This document shows, piece after piece, positions 1 to 4,631 of a stretch of DNA of 6,848 bases. Origin of the DNA: CAZBWE01 sp964495465 (GTDB taxonomy: Bacteria; Planctomycetota; Phycisphaerae; Sedimentisphaerales; Anaerobacaceae); the NCBI GenBank assembly GCA_964495465.1, contig CAZBWE010000110.1, forward strand, positions 1 through 6,848, given 5' to 3'. The notes beneath the pieces are model-generated. The model searched no databases. It was given only the letters and a program-made list of their open reading frames with translations, and was not told the DNA's origin. The translations under genes were made by a program, and so were the position numbers. Positions within the stretch are counted from its first letter, which is position 1. The number at the start of each line of letters is the position of its first letter.

Positions 1-1752
1 CACGTATGGACCTTTGACAGCGATGACGGCACTCCCGGTAACTACGACTACAGAGGACAGGGAAATCATAATCTCAGCGTCGCTGACGTCGATGAAGACG
101 GCAAAGATGAAATTATATATGGGGCGTGTTGTATCGATGACGATGGAACAGGACTGTGGAATGCAGATTTAGGGCATGGAGATGCTATGCACGTCTCCGA
201 CATCAACCCGGACAGACCGGGACTGGAAAAGTGGGGAATCCATGAACACGCCGAGATTGGCTCGGCTTTACTGGATGCCGCAACCGGAGAAATAATCTGG
301 GGGACAGGGCCCGGCGATATTGGAAGGGGTGTTTCGGCTGACCTGACCGCTGAATTCAAAGGAATGGAGTGCTGGGGAGGAACGGATGGATTGCGTAGCT
401 GTACGAACCAATATGCTGGTAGGACACCTTCGTCATGTAATTTTGTTATCTGGTGGGATGGCGATTTGCTTCGTGAACTGCTGGATGGCTATTGGGATAA
501 AGTTACCCAAACGTGCTTGTACACCCTCATCGACAAATACGGGACAAGCGGTGATACCCGATTGCTACAGGTCAACGATTGCTCAACAAACAACTCAACC
601 AAGCAAACTCCTTGTCTCTCCGCAGACATTCTCGGCGACTGGAGAGAAGAGGTAGTTTGGAGGACATCAGATAATACGGCACTGCGCATTTATTCGACTA
701 CAACGCTTACCAGCTATCGGTTTTATACCCTTATGCATGACCCGGTTTACCGGCTCGGCATTGCCTGGCAGAACGTCGCATACAATCAGCCGCCGCACAC
801 CGGTTTTTATTTAGGAGATGGTATGGCGTCTCCGCCGCGTCCCCAGATAAAATTAGCAAGACGATGGTCGTTGTACGGCGACTTTACTGGCGACAACACG
901 GTAAATAACGATGACCTTCCCTACTTCTTTGCACTATGGCTGGCGGATGACGGCAATGAAACAGATGGGCTGGATTTGAATGACGACTGCATTATCAATG
1001 CCTACGAATTTGCCATTATGGCCGAGAACTGGCTAATCGCCGATACCACTGCTCCGTTGGCACCGACAGGCCTGTTAGCAACGTCTGGTGATGCAACGGT
1101 TTCGCTCGACTGGGACGACAACTATGAAAGCGACGTGAACGGCTACAATGTATATCGTTCTACAACTTCAGGCAGCAGCTACAGCAAGTTAAATAGTCTG
1201 TTTTTGAGTAGTTCGAATTACACCGACAACAGCGTTACCAACGGCACGACCTATTACTACGTCGTTACAGCCGTAGATATATCCTCGAATGAGTCTAACT
1301 ACTCGAGTGAAGTGTCAGCTACACCAAGCGAAATATCCAGCATTATCATACAGGAAGAGACAACCGGCTTCTGCGGTGTAGACGGTACTATTGATAATAA
1401 TCACTCAGGGTTTACTGGTACAGGTTTTGCAAATACAGACAATGCAACCGGCAATGGCATTGACTGGAGAATAAATATACAATCGAGCAGCACATATACA
1501 TTTACATGGAGATATGCCAACGGTTCGAGCGACAGACCCGCAATGCTGCTCGTAAACGGCTCCGAAGAAGTATCGAGCATCAGCTTTCTATCCACCGACT
1601 ACTGGACAAGCTGGAGCGAAGTATCAGTAAACTTAGACTTAAGCACGGGTATTAAGGACATTCGCCTTGAAGCAACAGACATCAACGGCCTCGCCAACAT
1701 TGACTACCTGATGGTAACCGGCCCTGCTCCCCAGGTTGCGAGCTGTCCGTAG
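1..1752 (+). CDS. Rhamnogalacturonan lyase, PL11-type, with dockerin-like, FnIII and CBM35-like domains (5' end missing)
   Basis: The reading frame is open from base 1 and ends at TAG 1750-1752, leaving 583 residues; the signal peptide and N-terminal part of the lyase lie upstream. By family knowledge it cleaves the rhamnose-galacturonate backbone of pectin by beta-elimination, outside the cytoplasm. Residues 1 to about 285 resemble the calcium-rich beta-propeller of YesW/YesX-type lyases: a calcium-loop motif D29-VDEDGK-D36, 'GHGDAMHVSD' at 58-67, 'GDWREE' at 212-217, 'MHDPVYR' at 245-251 and 'NQPPHTGFYLG' from 262. Residues 292-345 form two dockerin-like loops (D294 to D305, D325 to E336) ending in NWL. 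A fibronectin type III domain spans about 352-443. A CBM35-like carbohydrate-binding domain spans about 449-578 ('TGFCGVDGTIDNNHSGF' near its start). No C-terminal sorting signal is visible after it. Codon 63 is an internal methionine, not the real start. Family assignment is by recalled motifs. Confidence 0.88.
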   Translation, partial: HVWTFDSDDGTPGNYDYRGQGNHNLSVADVDEDGKDEIIYGACCIDDDGTGLWNADLGHGDAMHVSDINPDRPGLEKWGIHEHAEIGSALLDAATGEIIWGTGPGDIGRGVSADLTAEFKGMECWGGTDGLRSCTNQYAGRTPSSCNFVIWWDGDLLRELLDGYWDKVTQTCLYTLIDKYGTSGDTRLLQVNDCSTNNSTKQTPCLSADILGDWREEVVWRTSDNTALRIYSTTTLTSYRFYTLMHDPVYRLGIAWQNVAYNQPPHTGFYLGDGMASPPRPQIKLARRWSLYGDFTGDNTVNNDDLPYFFALWLADDGNETDGLDLNDDCIINAYEFAIMAENWLIADTTAPLAPTGLLATSGDATVSLDWDDNYESDVNGYNVYRSTTSGSSYSKLNSLFLSSSNYTDNSVTNGTTYYYVVTAVDISSNESNYSSEVSATPSEISSIIIQEETTGFCGVDGTIDNNHSGFTGTGFANTDNATGNGIDWRINIQSSSTYTFTWRYANGSSDRPAMLLVNGSEEVSSISFLSTDYWTSWSEVSVNLDLSTGIKDIRLEATDINGLANIDYLMVTGPAPQVASCP

Positions 1753-1758
1753 TAGCAG

Positions 1759-1791
1759 CGGCAAATAATTCTTACATTCCTGGGTTTGCCG
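1759..1791 (+). terminator. Possible weak transcription terminator after the lyase gene
   Basis: A 7-base inverted repeat, CGGCAAA (1759-1765) and TTTGCCG (1785-1791), starts six bases after the lyase stop codon. The loop is 19 bases and no T-run follows, so it is not a classical intrinsic terminator. Position is the main argument. It could also be a chance repeat or an mRNA 3'-end stabilising hairpin. Confidence 0.25.
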
Positions 1792-1906
1792 GAAAATACG
1801 CTCCGTTCTACAGTAAAAGCACGCCAAATCGTGACTCATAGATAACCCCACAGTTTTTGAGACGCTTACATCAGTATAAGTTAGTAGCAATTCCCGGATT
1901 TTTCCT

Positions 1907-1912
1907 TATAAT
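1907..1912 (+). promoter_or_regulatory. Candidate -10 element for mdh
   Basis: A perfect TATAAT hexamer lies 45 bases before the mdh start codon, in an AT-rich stretch. The sequence about 17 bases upstream (GTAGCA, 1884-1889) matches the sigma-70 -35 consensus only poorly. The rest of the 205-base gap after the lyase gene (1753-1957) holds no gene that I can support. The call rests on one hexamer and position. Confidence 0.35.
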
Positions 1913-1944
1913 AAGCACGTTATCTTTAATTTCCGAGTAATCAT

Positions 1945-1950
1945 AAAGGA
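1945..1950 (+). promoter_or_regulatory. Ribosome binding site of mdh
   Basis: AAAGGA is followed by a 7-base spacer and ATG at 1958. This is good Shine-Dalgarno spacing and fixes the mdh start, which also puts the glycine-rich NAD-binding loop at the usual distance from the N-terminus. Confidence 0.75.
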
Positions 1951-1957
1951 TATCTGA

Positions 1958-2920
1958 ATGGCAAAGGATAAAATCACGATAGTCGGAGCCGGCAACGTCG
2001 GCGCAACAACCGCACACATCGCAGCGACAAAACAGCTCGGCGATATTATTTTAATCGACATCATCGAGGGACTGGCAGAGGGAAAGGCACTCGATATCGC
2101 TGAAGCCGCCCCCCTGTCCGCCCCGGCGAACCGAAGGCGAGACGGGCACCTTTTCGATTGCAATATTACAGGCACAACAGACTGGCAGGACACCGAGGAA
2201 AGTAATCTCGTTATCATAACGAGCGGCCTGCCTCGCAAACCTGGTATGAGCCGTGACGACCTGCTCGCAAAAAACGTCCAGATTGTCAAAGATGTCAGCC
2301 AAAAAATTACAAAATATTCTCCCGACAGCATCATTATTGTAGTTTGCAATCCGCTCGACGCAATGGTTTACACCGCTGCAAAAGTAACCGGCTTTGCAAA
2401 AAACAAAATTATGGGAATGGCCGGGACCCTCGACACAGCTCGCTTCAGTTATTTTCTCTCACAAGAGCTTAAAGTGAGTGTAAAGGACATAAATTGCGTT
2501 TTATTGGGCGGTCACGGAGACGATATGGTCCCTCTACCGCGTTTTACTACCGTTTGCGAAAAGCCAATTACTGATCTGCTTGACGAAGACAAAATCGCCA
2601 AGCTAATCGAAAGGACCCGCAAAGGCGGCATCGAAATCGTGAATCTGCTCGGTTACAGTGCTTATCACGCCCCCGCCGCCGGCACCGTTCAAATGGCTGA
2701 AGCTATCTTGAAAGACAAAAAGGAGCTTATCTGCTGCTGCGCTTACTGTGACAGTGAATACAGCGTCGGCGGTTTTTTTATCGGCGTCCCTGCTATTCTC
2801 GGCAGAAACGGCGCAGAGAAGATTGTTGAGCTTGATTTAAACGATTCCGAAACAGCCGACTTTGAAAAATCTCTCAACCACGTAAAACAGCTCACCGCAA
2901 AAGTCGACACCCTCTTGTAA
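1958..2920 (+). CDS. mdh: Malate dehydrogenase, NAD-dependent, lactate-dehydrogenase-like type
   Basis: This 320-residue cytoplasmic enzyme would interconvert malate and oxaloacetate with NAD(H) in the citric acid cycle. The Rossmann loop G10-A-G12-N-V-G15 and the acidic D34 point to NAD. 'PRKPGMSRDDL' (92-102) carries the substrate arginines R93 and R99 in the form typical of malate rather than lactate dehydrogenases. N131 lies in 'CNPLD', D159 and R162 in 'GTLDTARF', and the catalytic H186 in 'GGHGDDMVPL'. All key residues are therefore present. Family members are usually about 305-312 residues long; the excess is explained by an unusual arginine-rich stretch at about residues 54-65, between helix 'KALDIAEAAP' and strand 'FDCNITGT'. 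The start has a good ribosome binding site. The gene seems to be transcribed alone: the gap upstream is 205 bases and the next gene faces it. Function is confident; the effect of the insertion on activity is unknown. Confidence 0.96.
   Translation: MAKDKITIVGAGNVGATTAHIAATKQLGDIILIDIIEGLAEGKALDIAEAAPLSAPANRRRDGHLFDCNITGTTDWQDTEESNLVIITSGLPRKPGMSRDDLLAKNVQIVKDVSQKITKYSPDSIIIVVCNPLDAMVYTAAKVTGFAKNKIMGMAGTLDTARFSYFLSQELKVSVKDINCVLLGGHGDDMVPLPRFTTVCEKPITDLLDEDKIAKLIERTRKGGIEIVNLLGYSAYHAPAAGTVQMAEAILKDKKELICCCAYCDSEYSVGGFFIGVPAILGRNGAEKIVELDLNDSETADFEKSLNHVKQLTAKVDTLL
2116..2152 (+). repeat. GC-rich in-frame insertion in mdh, possible palindromic element
   Basis: Codons 54-65 of mdh (bases 2117-2152) encode a stretch not expected in the family: related enzymes pass from '..EAAP' to '..FDCNITGT' with about two residues, here about twelve. 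The segment is 26/36 G+C. Its first half is an imperfect palindrome: GTCCGCC (2116-2122) pairs with GGCGAAC (2125-2131) with one mismatch. That resembles short palindromic elements that insert in frame into genes in some bacteria, such as the Rickettsia RPE elements. No second copy is seen in this window, so mobility is inference. Confidence 0.4.
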
Positions 2921-2935
2921 TCTTCTTCAGAGTTG

Positions 2936-3448
2936 TCATCCTGAGCTCTGTCGTGACTGCAACAAGGAAGAAAGAACCTTATTGAAAACTTCGTGTAGCT
3001 CCTCAAATAAAGGGTCTATACCAGCAGCACCTTTATCCCTGCAAACATTTTCAAAATCCTCAGCCTGTTTCTTCAGTGATTCCATCTTAACCTGTCTGGC
3101 CAGGCCATGCAGCTTGTGGGCGCAGAAGACCAATTTATCGTTATCCTTTGCCCGCATAGCCTCTTCAAGACCATTCAACATTTTCGGTGCTTCCTGAGCG
3201 AAGTGGTCAATAACTTCCAAAGCAAACTCTTCGCTGCCATATGCTCCAATTAAGGTAGCTAAATCAACCGCATTTTCACTATCCAAGGCATGTTCAGTCT
3301 GGTTCGTTTTGTCACGTGAGTCGACGAAACAATTCTGTTCATTTCGGGATTCGTCTGTCCGTGACCTTTGCTCATTGCATTCATAGTCTTTCATAGGCGC
3401 CTTCCCGTGAAACGTAGAATTTCCCAAATCATCAGGTAAAGATGTCAT
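2936..3448 (-). CDS. Stand-alone histidine phosphotransfer (HPt) domain protein
   Basis: This 170-residue soluble protein has an HPt four-helix domain at about residues 60-165. The phosphorylatable histidine is H111 in 'AHKLHGLARQV', matching the HPt pattern AH-x-L-x-G-x-A with K112 and G115. Such proteins carry phosphate between receiver domains of hybrid kinases and response regulators in multistep phosphorelays. Residues 1-55 are polar and charged, probably a disordered tail. There is no signal peptide or membrane segment, and no receiver or kinase domain in the same chain or nearby, so the partners are unknown. ATG at 3448 is favoured because AAGGGTGG lies just upstream on the minus strand; Met19 is an alternative. 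The gene converges on mdh with 15 bases between stops, so read-through from either side could produce antisense RNA. The TGA stop lies in a TCATCCTGAGC motif. Confidence 0.85.
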   Translation of the reverse strand: MTSLPDDLGNSTFHGKAPMKDYECNEQRSRTDESRNEQNCFVDSRDKTNQTEHALDSENAVDLATLIGAYGSEEFALEVIDHFAQEAPKMLNGLEEAMRAKDNDKLVFCAHKLHGLARQVKMESLKKQAEDFENVCRDKGAAGIDPLFEELHEVFNKVLSSLLQSRQSSG

Positions 3449-3451
3449 TAT

Positions 3452-3462
3452 GCCACCCTTTC
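3452..3462 (-). promoter_or_regulatory. Ribosome binding site of the HPt gene
   Basis: On the minus strand AAAGGGTGGCA precedes the ATG at 3446-3448; the purine core AAGGGTGG ends a few bases before it. This supports the longer start over the internal Met19. Confidence 0.6.
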
Positions 3463-3722
3463 TTAATACGGCTTACAATAAGTCTCTGGCGTCCAAAGTA
3501 ATGTATGTTCTTAGATACCCTCACATCTTAATTATTGTCGTAATGCAGATTATAAAAGCTGATTTTCAAACACCCGTTTACTCTTTACTGCCAGCATATC
3601 CTTTTTTATTACTCCCCCAGAACAAACTGAACAGAATTATTAATCCCAGAATCTATTAACATTTAACATTTCGGAATAATCAAACTGAGACTTAAATGAA
3701 AAGCAGATGTATGGATTGATAG

Positions 3723-3747
3723 CATTCTTCCGCCAGGCCGGAGAATG
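3723..3747. repeat. Inverted repeat / hairpin
   Basis: CATTCTTCCG (3723-3732) pairs with CGGAGAATG (3739-3747), leaving one bulged T and a 6-base loop. No T-run follows on the plus strand, so it is not an obvious terminator. Its role is unknown. Confidence 0.5.
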
Positions 3748-3995
3748 TCTGCATCGTTGCGATATCAACTCAGTCTTTCAAAATGATGGCCTTAAGAAAG
3801 AGGACACCGAGCGTTAAGTCCTGTGCGTAATTATTTTGTTTTCCATTCCCTCAGTTCTCCTCGGCCAATTCTTTGCCCTATCTAACAGTAAAATAAGCTC
3901 GACATATTAGGACGTAAGGCAAAGACACTTTTTCTACAGCAATTTCTTCTGTTCTTAAAGGTGTTTTTTTTTACGTTTGAGCGGCGATTTTCCTG

Positions 3996-4066
3996 GTCCT
4001 ATATTTTACGCAGTGTCCTATATGGGAATTCCCGAAAACGCCCTCGGGGTATAACCGATATAGCAC
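3996..4066. promoter_or_regulatory. Cluster of GTCCTATAT boxes and palindromes upstream of the tps genes
   Basis: GTCCTATAT occurs at 3996-4004 and again at 4015-4023, 19 bases apart start to start. A one-mismatch inverted copy, ATATAGCAC (reverse complement GTGCTATAT), lies at 4058-4066. Between them are the perfect palindrome GGGAATTCCC (4024-4033) and a small hairpin, CCCGA (4031-4035) with TCGGG (4044-4048). This arrangement suits binding of a regulator to repeated half-sites, about 140-210 bases before the tpsB-like gene. No known regulator motif was recognised. Confidence 0.35.
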
Positions 4067-4130
4067 TAATGAGAAATTGTATTTAATTCTCTTAGATAGT
4101 TTTAAATTGAGACCCAATAAGAATATATAA

Positions 4131-4147
4131 ATGACACTAAGTATCAT
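4131..4147. promoter_or_regulatory. Operator-like dyad before the tps genes
   Basis: ATGACACT (4131-4138) and AGTATCAT (4140-4147) form a 17-base dyad around A4139 with a single mismatch. It directly follows an AT-rich TATATAAA (4124-4131) that could be a -10 element, although TTGAGA (4107-4112) is too close to be its proper -35. Being about 60 bases before the tpsB-like start, it is well placed for a repressor site. Confidence 0.35.
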
Positions 4148-4204
4148 ACGGAATGATCTTTAGGCACACCAGCGTTCATATGGCTATGGGGGGCTTTCCG
4201 TGGC

Positions 4205-4627
4205 TTGTCAGAGCGGAAAATGGAATCGCAAATGGGAAAGCTCCTCCGTTTGGCAGTGGCTGTAATATTTATCCTGAGAGCGGATAGTTCCACACACCCC
4301 GCCAAAACAGAAGCGAAAGCTACACATACACAATCAGACCTTCCTGAGGATACCAGCCAGAAATTGCTCGTCAAGAAAATCAAGGTAAGCGGTAATACTC
4401 TGGTATCAGCGGCCGAGCTATCGGAAAATCTACCTGCGGCCTTTACCGTCTCTGCACAAAAAGAACGGACAACTGACGAGCAATTCTACGATTCCCGGGT
4501 TTTACACGAGATAATTCTCGTGCAGGATCAGGAATGCGAAGTTCCCAAGAAAACCATTCAAGGTTCAATCCAGTACCTGCTATCGGTGTATCAAGAGATA
4601 AGAAAAGTCATCTTTCATAAAAGTTGA
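4205..4627 (+). CDS. Truncated TpsB-like (ShlB/FhaC type) POTRA protein, probable gene remnant
   Basis: The 140-residue product begins with a signal-peptide-like segment (basic 'MGKLLR', then hydrophobic 'LAVAVIFIL', about residues 10-24). From about residue 54 it has a POTRA domain of the two-partner-secretion transporter type: 'VKKIKVSGNTLVSAAEL' at 56-72 and 'TIQGSIQYLLSVYQ' at 117-130. Full TpsB proteins are about 500-600 residues, with the POTRA region followed by an outer-membrane beta-barrel that exports the TpsA partner. Here the frame leaves the family pattern after 'VYQ', where a 'GY' strand is expected, and stops ten residues later. The barrel is absent in all frames because tpsA begins four bases after the stop. 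The start is uncertain: TTG 4205, ATG 4220 or ATG 4232, none with a strong ribosome binding site; ATG 4232 gives the most compact signal peptide. It may be a deletion remnant or a small periplasmic POTRA protein; I favour the remnant. Confidence 0.68.
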   Translation: MSERKMESQMGKLLRLAVAVIFILRADSSTHPAKTEAKATHTQSDLPEDTSQKLLVKKIKVSGNTLVSAAELSENLPAAFTVSAQKERTTDEQFYDSRVLHEIILVQDQECEVPKKTIQGSIQYLLSVYQEIRKVIFHKS

Positions 4628-4631
4628 GATA

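Larger units (their letters stand above)
3449..4204. other. Intergenic region of about 750 bases rich in small repeats
   Basis: No reading frame here looks like a gene. The region lies between the HPt gene, which reads away to the left, and the tps genes, which read to the right, so it must hold both 5' control regions. It contains a hairpin at 3723-3747; an 8-base inverted repeat TCTTTGCC (3870-3877) and GGCAAAGA (3918-3925); a T9 run (3964-3972); two direct GTCCTATAT boxes with one related inverted box; the palindrome GGGAATTCCC (4024-4033); and an operator-like dyad at 4131-4147. Such density of structure suggests a regulatory region, a small RNA or the remains of a lost gene. I see no tRNA, CRISPR array or transposase fragment. 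Confidence 0.5.

Noticed and set aside
187..189. ATG 187 as the start of the lyase gene
   Set aside because: The frame is open back to base 1, and the upstream residues form a conserved calcium-loop segment of the lyase domain.
1857..1880. TTGAGA plus TATAAG as an mdh promoter
   Set aside because: The spacer is 12 bases. The perfect TATAAT at 1907-1912 is a better -10 candidate.
1906..2349. A 147-codon minus-strand frame across the mdh start
   Set aside because: It lies opposite a complete malate dehydrogenase with all catalytic residues and has no recognisable domain.
3450..3659. A 69-codon plus-strand frame with a short hydrophobic stretch
   Set aside because: It has no ribosome binding site at a useful distance, overlaps the HPt start region, ends in low-complexity AT-rich sequence and resembles no family I know.
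3964..3972. T9 run as an intrinsic terminator
   Set aside because: The only stem before it is a weak, bulged pairing (ACACTTT with AAAGGTGT) over a loop of about 30 bases, and no gene ends nearby on the plus strand.
4107..4131. TTGAGA plus TATAAA as a sigma-70 promoter for the tps genes
   Set aside because: The spacer is only 13 bases, too short for a normal promoter. The -10-like sequence is mentioned only as context for the dyad.
4144..4383. A 79-codon minus-strand frame over the tpsB-like start
   Set aside because: It overlaps the signal peptide and linker of the POTRA protein and has no domain. The plus frame is supported by POTRA similarity.
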